A stretch of 64,000 nucleotides of DNA from Eretmocerus hayati (taxonomy: Eukaryota > Arthropoda > Insecta > Hymenoptera > Aphelinidae): NCBI GenBank assembly GCA_029851415.1, contig CM056742.1, forward strand, positions 13,991,736-14,055,735. The letters run 5' to 3'. The notes under the pieces were generated by a model. It saw only the letters and a program-made list of their open reading frames with translations, did no database searches and had not been told where the DNA came from. Each line of letters starts with the position of its first letter. Within the stretch, counting starts at the first letter, position 1. Both the position numbers and the translations under genes were made by a program. Below, piece by piece: positions 1 to 11,865 of the stretch.

Positions 1-600
1 TTTGTTGACTAATTGTAAACTAGGTGGAAATTGGGTGTGCTGGGATTTCTTCCACCCCGTTGCGGGAAAAATGTATTAGAATAAGGCCCTCGGAGGATCA
101 AAATCATGTTTTTCTACTAAATTGAATATATCTCGAGTTTGGCTCGAGATAATACTGCGTAGTTTGCACCATTCGAAAGATCTTGAAACAATTTTTCGAA
201 AATGACCTTCAAGATTTCCGTTTAGCCATTTCAGGCTGTGATCAGGCAAAATCCGGAAAAATCAAGCTAACCTGATTATCTTGAAACGCAGTTCTTTTAG
301 TATTCCGAAAATCCGATTTCTCGTGCAAAATCGCACGATATTCGCGATGGGATTGGCCCGAAGTTGATTTTCTACTGTGTTGTGCATTTTTTGGTCAGTT
401 TTCTGATTTACCATTCTCTGACAAATGTGGAAACAAAGATTTCTGCACATGCGCGTGGTTTGTCGAATTCCAAAGTAGTCTCTGTCGAAAGCTGAGGAAA
501 TTTCCTTCAAGATGACTTCTTGAAGGAAACTTTCCGTGACCGGGCTACTATTTCAATCCAAATGAGACCTTTCAAGGTGTTTTTATGATCGTAACTGTAT
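1..600. repeat. Diverged half of a palindromic element
   Basis: No gene is recognised here. Several blocks resemble, in the same order, the left arm of the palindrome at 21393-22761: a stretch around 172-200 (attcgaaagatctt then tttttcgaaa), a cgcacatgcgcg-type block near 446-457, and gctgaggaaatttccttc at about 491-508. Identity is only moderate, so this looks like an old relative or a half-copy cut by the window edge. Inference from visual alignment. Confidence 0.4.
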
Positions 601-1862
601 ACTCGAATCATCATGGTTCAATTCCTTCCTCAAAATTCCAAATAGCAGGTCAAGGACAAAAACGCTGTTCCGGATTTATTCAGATATTCTGTCTGTTAGA
701 TGTACATGGCCAACAAGATTGGATGTTTATCCCAAATAGTACTTAGATTTTTTGCTCAAACAAAGAAAGTCATAAATTTATAATTTGACTCGTCAGACTT
801 ATGGGCTCCGATCTTGTCAATAATGCAGAAACATCATTATTCACATTCAAAATTCAAATAATCAAAAGGCGCGGCAGCGCCTTGCTGGCGAGTATATGAA
901 AGAGAAGTACATGTGAGAAAGAGAGAGAGCGCGCGCAAGGCTGCCGTGCCTTATATACGCTGAGTTGGGCCGTTTTAACCTCACACATTTTTTCGAACTT
1001 ACTTATTTCATGCCTTTCTGGGTTCAGGAGGGTCTCATTCCCTCTGAACCCGTTATTTCGGTCCTCAACAAGGATATTGGCAAGTCATTTCGTCGCTGAC
1101 AGCGTTTAGTGCCAAAATATCTTACTCACTAATTTCGCCCCTTCCCAATTTTTTCGCGTCAAGATTTCAGCCGCGTTACGACACTCGAAGTCGAACACAA
1201 TCGATTGTTGGGGTCGACCACGCGGAACGATCGACCGCGAGAACACGGGTGATGTTTTGATGCAGCCGCATGTATAGCAGACGGCGTTATTCCGCTCCAG
1301 CAATAACATGTTGTTGCAGTAACATGTAACATTTCTGACTATTTTGAAGCAGAGATTGAAAGCCAATCGTAGCACCGCCTGCAGCGAGCTTGTAGAAATC
1401 AGCTCTCATTGTTGAGGAAATAAGAGCCACTTATTATTGTGGGTTTTCTTGTCTGGAGTGATATAAGAATAAAAGGCAAAAATTGGTCTCGTCGATCTTG
1501 AAGGACGGAGACCAAATATTCAACCTGTATATTAACCATCAAGGACGAAAAAATCTACCAAAATCACTTATAACGCAAGCACCATCACAAGTGGGTTAGG
1601 AGTCTTTGCATCAACTCAAGTCAATTCCATGAACTAATTTCAAGAGTCTTGCTATCAAAAATACAAATTTGTCCTTCTCCAGATTTTCCTTTGTTCATGA
1701 TCAAAAAATGTTCATCTTGGAATGAAGCACACTAGTGTTAATTAGGAGAATGATTTTTATGGATGAGATACATAGAATTTTTTTTGTTTTCCTACATGCT
1801 ACTATTTACAGCATGTTTTTCAATCTCAGAATATTCAGTCATTACCAAAGCCAAGTGTTGAA
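601..1862. other. Intergenic; one short inverted repeat
   Basis: No gene seen. A short imperfect inverted repeat lies at about 865-884 and 935-952 (arms close to aaggcgcggcag...ccttgc), with a purine-rich agagagag stretch between the arms. It could be a very small MITE or a chance hairpin. Confidence 0.35.
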
Positions 1863-2674
1863 ATCTCCTCCCCCTCACTCCACTTTTTCCAAAAGTATAA
1901 CTTGGCGAGTATGGCCATCCTTTCCCCCTATCACTTCATCTGGGATCAAAAATTGAATTTCAACTCTTGAGGGTCATGAAATCAGGGGAAACATGTCGAG
2001 TAACTATTTAACAAAATTTAGCAGAATTTAAACATGAAACAAATGGGTAGAAAATGAAAAATATTAATTTCAACTCTTGAGAGTCGTGAGATCAAGAAAA
2101 GTATGTCGAGTAATTGTTTTGCAATATCTGAACGTGAAACGCATGGAAAAGGATTGATTACATTACGATTTGACTTTCTCGGTAATTTTGACTCAACTTG
2201 AGTTACTCACCATCTCTACTGAATTTTAAACTAAACCGATCAATGCTAGATTGAGTTTTCTGGTTTCCTTTTCTTCTCAATGGTCTGAATGAATTATTTT
2301 CATTACATTTCATAGACGAAGGAGATGGTGAGAAACTCAAGTTGAGTCAAAATTACCGAGAAAGTCAAATCGTAATGTAATCAATCTTTTTCCATGCGTT
2401 TCACGTTCAGATTTTGCAAAACAATTACTCGACATACTTTTCTTGATCTCACGACTCTCAGAGTTGAAATTAATATTTTTCATTTTCTACCCATTTGTTT
2501 CATGTTTGAATTCTGCTAAATTTTGTTAAATAGTTACTCGACATGTTTCCCCTGATTTCATGACCCTCAAGAGTTGAAATTCAATTTTTGATCCCAGATG
2601 AAGTGATAGGGGGAAAGGATGGCCATACTCGCCAAGTTATACTTTTGGAAAAAGTGGAGTGAGGGGGAGGAGAT
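1863..2674. mobile_element. Foldback / inverted-repeat element, 0.8 kb
   Basis: Two arms of about 355 bp (1863-2217 and 2321-2674) are near-perfect reverse complements around a loop of about 103 bp. The outer ends are atctcctccccctcac and its complement. Each arm holds an internal duplication: the motif aatttcaactcttgag occurs twice, followed by related text ending in a gtcgagtaa block. No coding capacity and no clear target-site duplication were found. Class unknown; a non-autonomous foldback DNA element is the simplest reading. Confidence 0.75.
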
Positions 2675-4434
2675 AGAATATAATATTCATACACATTGTA
2701 GAAGAATATTATCAAAATGTTCTAGTTTCAATTTCCAGAATGACTTGTTTCCTCGATCGATTGACCCCGATTCTGAAATGGGAAATTGAATGAAGTTGAC
2801 ATCCATCATAGCAGTTTTTGTCATGCAAAAAAGTGGCTTTCATAAGTGTAGAAGCTTTTGGCAATTTTGGAGAGCGCATTGTTGATAGCTTCAGAAATTT
2901 TTTATCGATTTATCAATATAAATTGCACATTATGCCTCATCTTCATCTGTCTCTCTTGTGGCACGAACTGTTTCTTGAAGGACGGTCATGAACTTTTTCG
3001 CAAATGAAATGGAGGTCCTATGCAATTGTTCAGAGTGGAATGCTTATAGAAAAACTTCTCCTTCTTTCGCGCTACGATACCACCAATATCACTTAACTTC
3101 AGTGTCCGGAGTCCGTAACACTAATAACCCTGCGATTACTGCTCGTTGTTCTCTCTCGAGTGTGTTGATATATTTATTGAATCAAATAAGGTCGGGATGA
3201 GGTGCAAGGTAATTCGATCATTTTCATATACCCAGAATGTTGATTTATGAAGGGGTTTGTTCCTTCCGTTGAGTCGTACAGATTCAAATCATACAGCATC
3301 GTACGAATGAAAACTCAGTATTTCTCGTAATATTATGTGACAGGACTCCACTTGAGTCGATACGATGACAAGAGATTTTTGACGTTACAACGCAAGTTGT
3401 GCGGAAGGCAACAATAGTAATTATGATGGATGATAGTCATAGTCCTAGTAATAATTTTACCGGTAGTCAGCTTTTTTTATACAGAATTTTCGGGTCTGGG
3501 AAAGACTGTTTATTGGTTGGTGCAAAGGACGTATCAAACGTATGAGTTACACCGGAGCTGTGTTGATTGGTTGGTGAACTTAACGCGTCGATCGTATTAT
3601 TCACAGCCTTACATGCGTTTTTCGTGAGTCGAAGGATTTTCAAGTTGGCTGACGTATATGAGTGAAGAGACCTAAGTTTTATGACAATGTATGTTGATTT
3701 TCCGATAAGTCAGATGGTATCCTTAGTCTCACTAGGAAATTACATACAATCTGGACGAGTCTGGGTGGTTACTTCCCGTCGTGTTCCCCTCAAGAGTTTG
3801 ATCATCTTATAATTTGCTTCAGGTGTGCACACACAGGATCTCAAACAAGTGAAAATTCCATATCATTTTTGGTATGTTCATGACTATTAGATGCCTACAA
3901 GTCTTTCTCACCTATTAGCATTTCCTCGATATCGACACGCGTTACCACCGATAGCTAAAAATATAGCTTGACACTTTAGAAATAACGAGTTAGTCTTCTG
4001 GCTCCTTTCGGGGAAGGCACGTACGCATTTTTCCTCTACTATACTTAAATGTATGAGCATAAAAGTGCGCATGAATAATTCACACTAAAAACGAAGGATA
4101 ATGAGTTGACCTCCTCAATTGGAATTGACACACTAACGTTCTCACCTGCTAAACATATATCTTTAGGTTATACGCAAGGCACATTGACCTTGGCTATGGA
4201 CAAGAATTTTTAGGGAACAGGGAGAAACGAAGAATTCATCTTGGTCAGACATCTGTACCAATTATCTGGACCAATTATATTTCCCTGCCCCGGCGGGAAA
4301 TGAGCTCTTGTTTGTGCACATTCTCTGATGAAAGATGATCCCAGTCGATCATCGTACAATTATGATTTATATGGATTCTCAATGGTCACTGTGACTGTGA
4401 AAGCAACAGAGCATATTGATTCGGAGGAGTGATC
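2675..4434. other. Intergenic region upstream of the receptor gene
   Basis: No convincing coding exon, RNA gene or repeat structure was seen. Short open frames here lack recognisable domains and splice context. The last few hundred bases should contain the promoter and 5' UTR of the receptor gene beginning at 4435, but no clear TATA/initiator pair could be assigned. Confidence 0.4.
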
Positions 4435-7400
4435 ATGGGTCTCTTGGATATTTTCTTCAAAATTCAAGCCATCTCCTTTTCGTTGGCCATAAAAAACCCA
4501 TTAATGGAGGATGAAAATCCTTTGTTGGATTCCGATAAGAATATTCGACTTTTCCGTTTGGCTGTGAGTTTATACTGTCTTTTTCAAAGCTTCGTGATTT
4601 GTCCATCATTGCAATTCTCTTTCATTCCCTCTCTTACACCAGAAACACATAGCCGATCAGTGTTTCAGCGACAGTGGGACTGTTGTCCTCAGCAACGAGT
4701 CTTTGAACCAATCAGTATCCAGTATGTTGAATTCGAACATCCCGATAAACATCTTTACGACAGACAAAGACTCTCCGATGAGAAAACATCTCCGTCATGA
4801 GAATGTTTTCAAATTGAATGACGAGATCATGAGGAGTCTGACTGAACCGGCACGTAGTGTGATAATGATCGTCCAAGCAGATACAAATATCACTGAATTG
4901 TTGGATGGATTCAGAAATTCGATTTGGTGGAGACACGATGCGCCATATCTCCTAATAGAAGGAAGCGAGAATAGGAGCTGTGCAAGGGCAAATGAATTAC
5001 TGACGACACTTGGGACCTTCGATATATTGAATGCCATATTTTTGTGCACGAAGCCCGCTGACCATCCCAGATTATTGATCCTGAACCCATATGGAAGCTC
5101 TTTTCCTGATTCTTGGAAGGCACTAGGAAAGCTCAATTTTGGACCTCAAAATATTACGCTCCTCCAGTACAACTCGGGGGATTTTAAGACACTGTTCAAA
5201 GGTGACTTTTCCATGGAATTTGATTGTATCAGTCAAGAACTTATGATATCGATAAGTCGTTAGTTCCAGTCCACAAAACCATGTGTTCACAAAATTTGTA
5301 TAGAATGCTGAAAACGCCGCGATGCGCCGCTATTCATGGATTCAGTATTTTGCGATTTGGAAAGCAAGGGAAGCGTTTTGAGGAGCAAAACTGGCGTCGT
5401 ATACAGTTTTTACGTCAGAAAATGTACAAAAAGTCATTTCACGATCAATGTACTAGTTCTAATCCACAATTTCGTTAGCCAGTGTGATACAGTACCCACC
5501 TGAAACACTCGATTTGTGATCCTGCTTCTAAAGTTATTCTCATGTTGGTCGAATCGACCTAGAGCCCAATGTGTCCAAAACACCATTCGACGAAGAATTT
5601 GACGAGAAATCTAATAAGAATCCCAGATTTGGAATAAAAAGGGTTTCATTGCTCGAAAATTCAGCTTTTCTGAAAAATTGTTGTTTGGGGGTTATGTTGA
5701 TCTTTCTCGATTCTGATATTATCATTTTGGTGGAATTCAGCTTTTCTCAGGTCGAAATAGATGTTTTGGATATCTCTTTTATCGGGTCTCATACTGGTGA
5801 GGAATCAATAAAGAACTTGCAAAATTGATCATTCTGATGCAATTTTTAAAATCGAGAACAGCACGTCAAACACGCAATGATGACTTTTGAGGTCTCGCAA
5901 ATGTGTTTTCCATCTTCTTCCATCATATGCAACTTATCCCTAAAGTTACAGAAAAATCCATGACACTCGATCCAAAATTTGGCGATATCAAAAATAATGA
6001 CTCATATATATATGTGATTCGACATGGAAATTAATAAGTTGAAAAAATGCTTGTTGAGAGGACCATGGCAAGTAGATGGTAAAAATGATCGGATAAGTCC
6101 AAGGGTCCCAGTGGTGTTCTTTCAGTAAACGGATTAAACACACGCATTTCTGCATGCCATACATTTGAGAGTCCGTCATGAGATCTATAATTTTGGCAAC
6201 TTGTGACTTATTGAGTTATTAATATTCAACCTGCTCCAAATTTTTTTCAGGAACGGAACCATTATCCTGCAAATCGTTGTATTTCGATAAACTGAAAGAT
6301 GTGCAAGGATATAATTTCAGAGCTAGCCACTATTATCACACCAACATTCTTTTTGAGTATAATCAGACCAAAAAAGATTACGAGAGATGTTCCGGTATTG
6401 GTCCTAAGATTCTGTGTTTCGTATTAAGCCACATCAACGCTACCCTTACTGCGAAAAGAACCAAATGCAACACATTTGTGACCAATGTTGGTAATCCAGG
6501 TGGATCTCTTCGAGATATTCAAACCAAAGCCATTGATTCTCTATCAGCTCCTTACTACATACGTGATTATTGTAGAATCCAGACGTATCCATTTTATGCT
6601 TCAGAAATCAAAATAGTGACTTATAAGAAACCAATAGCCTCCCAAGATACATTGACATCTCACCTGAATCTTCAAACACTAGTTACAATATTTTCACTTT
6701 ATGTTCTTCTTCTGATCGTTTTGAGGTATTCTCTGGACACGTCTGGGTCATCTCTAATGATGGAGTATTTGAGATTATTTGTAGGTGCTGCAACTGTTGC
6801 TCAACCAAAGAAATGGTCTCGAAGGCTCGTCTTGATTTTTCTGGTATTGGCGATGGCCATTGTCACATCTTGTTTCCAAGCATACTTGAGTGCAATGATA
6901 ACTTCCCCTTAGAAGAAGCCAATCGTTGATTCACTAGCTGATCTTACTGATTCCAAATTGATACCGACTGGGCAACTTTCATTCAAAGGTATGATCTCTA
7001 GTGAATATTTGAGCAATCATTACAGTGTTATTGAGGATTACCGTGAATGTCTGGGACTTATGCTCAACGGTTCTCCGATTGCTTGTATTTACACGGGAAT
7101 ACTCATACCTCACGAGTTCCATAATGATCCTCGTGTTCATGTATCCCGAAAAAACTTTTTGGAAAGGGGTGTTAGTTTTACATTCACTGAAGACTCTACA
7201 TTTCTGAACGCGTTCAACCGAATTTTGTCGCAGATGAAAGAGGCCGGTCTCGTTGAACTTCTCTGGAATAAACGGAAACTAAAAGCCCATTTCAATTATC
7301 CTGAAGACACGAATTTTGATAAGAGTTTCGTGTACGAGAATCAATTGGTGATCATTTTTTCCTTGTGTACGGCTTGGGCTCTTTCGGTTATGGTGTTTCT

Positions 7401-7524
7401 CATTGAAATTGCATACTTCAATATGACAAAAGTGAGCTCAAGTAATAATACACGAGCTCTTAAAGTTATACGTAAGAGAAAAATATGCGCCCAGAAACGT
7501 TCTGTACATTTCAGTAGAAGTTAA
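4435..7524 (+). CDS. Divergent ionotropic receptor (IR) gene, 3 exons, one in-frame TAG
   Basis: Model: exon 1 4435-4563 (donor GTGAGT), exon 2 4643-5201 (acceptor after a pyrimidine-rich acaccag), exon 3 6251-7524 (acceptor tttttttcag). Phases match at both junctions, 0 and 1. The product is 653 codons, the usual size for insect ionotropic receptors, which are ligand-gated cation channels of chemosensory neurons. Seen: a divergent N-terminal region, an S1 half starting near residue 231 (SLYFDKLKDVQGYNFRAS), membrane segment M1 about 369-389, a pore region about 395-418 (LMMEYLRLFVGAA), M2 about 421-443, an S2 half, M3 about 593-618 and a short basic tail. This order is diagnostic of the iGluR/IR superfamily. 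Codon 450 (6910-6912) is TAG, and the frame runs on for 204 more codons with no other lesion. It is either a very young pseudogene or a gene read through the stop. Exon 1 is the least certain part, because no strong signal peptide is visible. The receptor subtype cannot be assigned. Confidence 0.8.
6910..6912 (+). other. In-frame TAG in the IR gene
   Basis: The stop lies seven codons after M2, in the linker leading to S2. Upstream the frame reads ...AYLSAMITSP and downstream KKPIVDSLADL, which matches the usual IR linker. The codon therefore replaces a single residue and not a missing segment. The preceding cttccccttag looks like a splice acceptor, but no partner donor would keep M2 intact. 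Confidence 0.8.
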
Positions 7525-8435
7525 GGTAATTGTTTCTCAATCACACGAGTCACTATGACTTACTATCAATATCTCGCTTTCGTAGATTTCATGACTGTAA
7601 TATCAGCTAGTCAGCCTGTACTATCTATTTGAACGCAAACTAGAATTGGTTGCCTAAAAATCAGATTATAGCGAAATCGGTAACGAAATTTGACCAATTG
7701 CTCGATTTCAACAACGAACCAATGTAATCGAATCTGGTGGTAGCTAATCGGCCATAACAAATATTCAGGCCTCCACAATTCCCACTATAGCGAAGAAGAT
7801 CTACGGTTCTTCATGTATTGATGGAAGTATTGTGGGAAAATGATGATCCTGAAGCATACAAGCCCTAATTGAGTATTTTGAATGACCAGACCACAAAATT
7901 GAGATGAACACAGTTCATCTAAGTAGAACTCACACTATGAAGTTTGGATTTGAGACTAAATCATGGCTGCAATAAGTGGAATAAATCCAACTCTCTCCGA
8001 ATACATGAGTGAGAAGTCACTGAATTTCATTTAATCTTGGATCAACTATAGTATCAGAGCCAAAAAAAATTATAAACCATGGCTTATGATAGACAAAACA
8101 CGGTATTACGAAGGGTACGTTCCATTCCTCACAAAGTCACCTGCATTGATTCCGGACAGGTTGTCATTCGTGTAGGAGGAATGAAATATACATATAATAT
8201 TTTCGATCAGGTTTAAAACGAAGAATTTTTTCGACCTAGACAAAATGTTGACAAAATGTGTACAGGTCGAGATTTGTAAAAAACTCTGGGATAAGCGCCC
8301 CGTCACTCGGAGGGGGATATCCGATGGTGACCTTGGTTTTGACTTGTGAGTCATTTTGAAGGTCATTTGGAGGCCAACTCGATCGTTGTTGATAAAAACA
8401 TCTACTCTTGACCTAAGGATTCCGAGTAACTGATA
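7525..8435. other. Intergenic; nothing recognised
   Basis: The receptor 3' UTR should lie in the first part. No unambiguous poly(A) signal, RNA gene or repeat could be assigned. Confidence 0.3.
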
Positions 8436-9139
8436 AGGTAAAGTCGCCAGTAGTGGAACAAAAAATGATCGCTAATCAGTAATTTACATATCTCGAATGA
8501 TATTTGAGTTTCTCGCGAACGGGAAGTAACGTATCTTGTAGATGAGCTCTTTCTGCATATTTTGAAAAAAGGTACAAGTTGATTACTCGTATACGATAAG
8601 AGTAATTGAATGTTCACGAAAGGATCCGTTGTCTCCTATAGTGGAACAACCAATCCTGAGCTGGGTGCCCTCATTGGAACGCGAAAAGTCTCCTATAGTG
8701 GAACAGCGCTTTGAAATCATTCTGGAAATATTTGGTAGATAATTAATGGTTTGTTTGTGCTGATCTGTATAGAATAAATGACGCGTGACCGGAAAAATTG
8801 ATTTCCGGATGGTTTTTCAATACAGTGAAAATATAAAATCTGTTCCAGTTGAGGGCACACTTTTGTTCCACTATTGGCTCCATTTTTGATGAAGGCACCT
8901 ACAGTGGAACATCCTCTAAAGGGTGATTATGAGCATATACTTTTCATGATTTTTTCATTTGATTTATTAATCCTTTACGGGTGTTGCAGGACATCGATTT
9001 GAAATATAAAATATCAAAGAGCACTGTGTAATTTTTACTCAAATGATGGATCGACTTTTCGCGGTTAAAAATTCATGTGAATTGTGTGTTCCACTATAGG
9101 CGCCTAACTAGCCGTGTTCCACTACTGGCGCCTTTACCT
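8436..9139. mobile_element. TA-flanked non-autonomous DNA element with GTGGAACA repeats
   Basis: The ends are inverted repeats (aggtaaagtcgccagtag... and its complement ...ctactggcgcctttacct) bordered by TA at 8434-8435 and 9140-9141, as expected for Tc1/mariner/pogo-type insertion. Eight copies of a cctatagtggaaca-like motif occur in both orientations: near 8443, 8633, 8691, 8841, 8863, 8894, 9089 and 9114. Such subterminal arrays are typical transposase-binding sites. No transposase is encoded, so it is a MITE or deletion derivative. The superfamily is inferred only from the TA duplication. Confidence 0.65.
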
Positions 9140-9610
9140 TATTTTATATTTTGTTCAAATAATATTCATCAACTTCATTGGAATATTTCTATGGAAGAGA
9201 ACTTTCTAGAGCTTGTTGAATTGTCCGCGTTAATATCACTGATAAATTCAGTGAGTTGTTCAAGTCAATATCTATTGACACTGAAACTCGAGTGACCTTT
9301 AGCGTCCTCGCCGGTGAAGTTTCTGTGAGACCAATCACTGAAATTTCAGTGACATTGGAGAGCCAAAAGGGTCCTCCACTCGACAGATTATACTCACTGA
9401 AGTTTCAGTAAGGATGATCTGTCAGATCCCTTGAAGCACTGCAAGTGAGTGTTCTCACTGGTCGAAAAATCTTGGTTCAGCTGATCAAGCCCCAGATTTC
9501 TATAGAAGTACCCCATGCTTCACTTTAGTGCATCAATTGCTTTTTCTCAATCAGTGAGATCTATCTTACTTCCTAGATTTTTTGATGAAGTGATCACGTA
9601 AAAAGAGTAT
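9140..9610. repeat. Cluster of TCACTGAA / TTCAGTGA palindromic motifs
   Basis: The 18-bp perfect palindrome TCACTGAAATTTCAGTGA is at 9335-9352. Partial relatives lie on both sides (cactgaagtttcagta near 9390, cactgataaattcagtga near 9237). No gene was seen. Confidence 0.5.
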
Positions 9611-11589
9611 TTAGTAAGTCTTATCGCGTGAATAGACAATCCACGCGAGAATTTGTAACCATTGTGTAAATGCTTGTCCTTTCATTTTTGCCTCTATCGA
9701 GCAGATATCCCCGTTTTCAAATGTTATAAGTAAGGTACACTCATTCCTGTTTATCACAAAAGATTCCTTCCATGTAGAATACGAGCTAGGCACAAAATGA
9801 TTATTAAGTATTAGATCCTTGGTATATCGTAGAATGGGGAGATTTGAATCCGTATTGATGATGTGCGATATTTCTGCTACATATGATAACCTATTCATCG
9901 TTTGATATCAATGTTATCCAGGACTATATTGAATGATATTGCCGCAGAAGTCGAGTAGGGATAATGTTTTGGAAACACAGATACGGGACAAATCCGATCA
10001 CAAAATGCGGCTCACCGAACGTAAATAGAACACCCGTAACCTCGAGATTCCGTATTTTCAGGTGGGAATAATTCGGATACGGTTGACTCTTCCTGAAAGC
10101 GCTCATTAGAATGTTGATCACAAAAACGAGATCTATTACAGTGTCAAGTTTCATCAAATTTTACGGGGAGCCGATTTCTTCGCTTTTTGATCGGGGTCTT
10201 TTTTCAAGAGCGATCGATGGTGAGATACACTTGTATCCAATCACATCCAATCCGATATTCGATTATATTATTATCAATAGAAGAATTATCCCTCGAACTT
10301 GCGCCAAAAATGAAATTCCGTGATGTTGATTCAAAATTTCCAGAATCATCATCACTCAAAATACGTCTTTATGAATCCTAATCCATGGTTTATTCGAGAT
10401 ACCAACTAGAAACGATCGCATGCGTGTCATACGTCTACGCGTTAGTCACGGAAACCCGAAGCCATTGATAGACTATCCAACTAAATATCAGTATGATACA
10501 TTGTACATCGCGTCGGTTCGAATCCCGCAAAATGCAAATCCTCACTTCAGATTTTCTTAGGTGGCGAATTAATCGCCCACAGCTGAATTGAAATACCCGA
10601 GTGTTAATGAATTGCATTCGATCCCACAGTATAAGACTAATGTGCGCTCTTAAGCCTCGCGAGGTCGGAGAAAATCTCCATGACCAGCACTATTGATTCA
10701 GTTGTATTTTAAGAACGTCGTGTCACCATCATCGACTCGTGGCTCTCCAATCTATAGATACCTGATGAGTGAATTGATGTAGATAAATTTGGATCTACCC
10801 AAAGATGGCTTCTACATGTTGTTTCATTCCGTACTGGGAGTTTTAAGTCACTCGATCATTCCGACCACACTGATTTCGAGTACAATGGAAAATGCTTCAC
10901 ATGAAACTTATTGAATGATAAGTTGAATTATTTTTGAAGAATCGGATGGATGGAGTGAAGATTCATCATGTAGAATCATTCAGAACAACGAGGAAATGAA
11001 TAATCTCTCTTCTAATGATCTATTCTACGCCTCATTCTCACCAATTATTGGAGTATGATATCTGTCGAGCACGAATACTCGAGTAATATACACTTGAGTA
11101 ATATATACTTGTTCAAAACATCCGTTAGATTGAATTGCTCTGAGCGTTACTCTGCCATAATTTCAAATTCCAATGATTCCGTTGTATACAGGCAACGTAA
11201 TAATTTCTCAAAATACCTAAATCATTCAATATTGTTTCATTGATTTTTTTGCCCATTAATAGACTCACATCTTCTACAATATCGTGATTGTGTTGATCGG
11301 CAACAGCCCATGAATCATTGATTCTGTCTGAAGAATGCTGTAGCTCATGTAATTACTCAGAATGAATAATAAAACTATTTTCAACCTACCTGCACCAGTG
11401 AACGCTGTTACTTCTCTTGGAATTTTCATGATTCGCCTTCAACGGGTTCTAGTACATCGATTTCTTCCATCACCTGGTTCTACAACTCTCATCTTGATAT
11501 TGCGACCACATTTCAACAATCACATTGATTGAGGGCATGTGAAAACCAACTTTTACCGACGCCCGAAATCACTAACATTTCGATCTCTC
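9611..11589. other. Intergenic; nothing recognised
   Basis: Open frames of 60-95 codons occur on both strands but have no recognisable domain and no consistent splice signals. One stretch near 10514-10527 (ggttcgaatcccgc) matches a tRNA B box but has no upstream A box or cloverleaf. Confidence 0.3.
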
Positions 11590-11865
11590 CCGAGATCTAC
11601 GGATGATATCAAAAAAGTGATTTCAAGTATAGAAGCTTTGGGATCAGATCTATCATTGAAGAAAATCGAGTTGATTGGTTAGATATTGCCTTCACAATTT
11701 GGTTTCGAAGTTTACCATTTTCTGAAAAATCCTCCACGCCTGACTTGGAAACCAAAGTGTGAAGGCAATATTCAACCAATCAAGTCGATTCTTCTCCTTA
11801 ATGACACATTGCATCCGAAAGCTTCCATACTTAGATATACTTTTTTCGAAAGCGTCCTCAAGAAA
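11590..11865. repeat. Long imperfect hairpin, about 110-bp arms
   Basis: Arms at about 11595-11706 and 11743-11860 are reverse complements with scattered mismatches. The best part is the attggtt...ttgccttcac...ttggtttc core and the matching aagcttt block further out; the loop is about 36 bp. It could be a small MITE or a source of double-stranded RNA. No terminal duplication was found. Confidence 0.55.

Noticed and set aside
5571..5828. 85-codon frame inside the large IR intron
   Set aside because: No IR similarity, and exons 2 and 3 join in phase without it.
6890..6912. Splicing out of the IR stop using cttccccttag as acceptor
   Set aside because: No donor upstream would remove the stop and keep M2; the flanking peptide aligns continuously with IRs.
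10505..10530. B-box match ggttcgaatcccgc
   Set aside because: No A box or cloverleaf upstream within tRNA distance.
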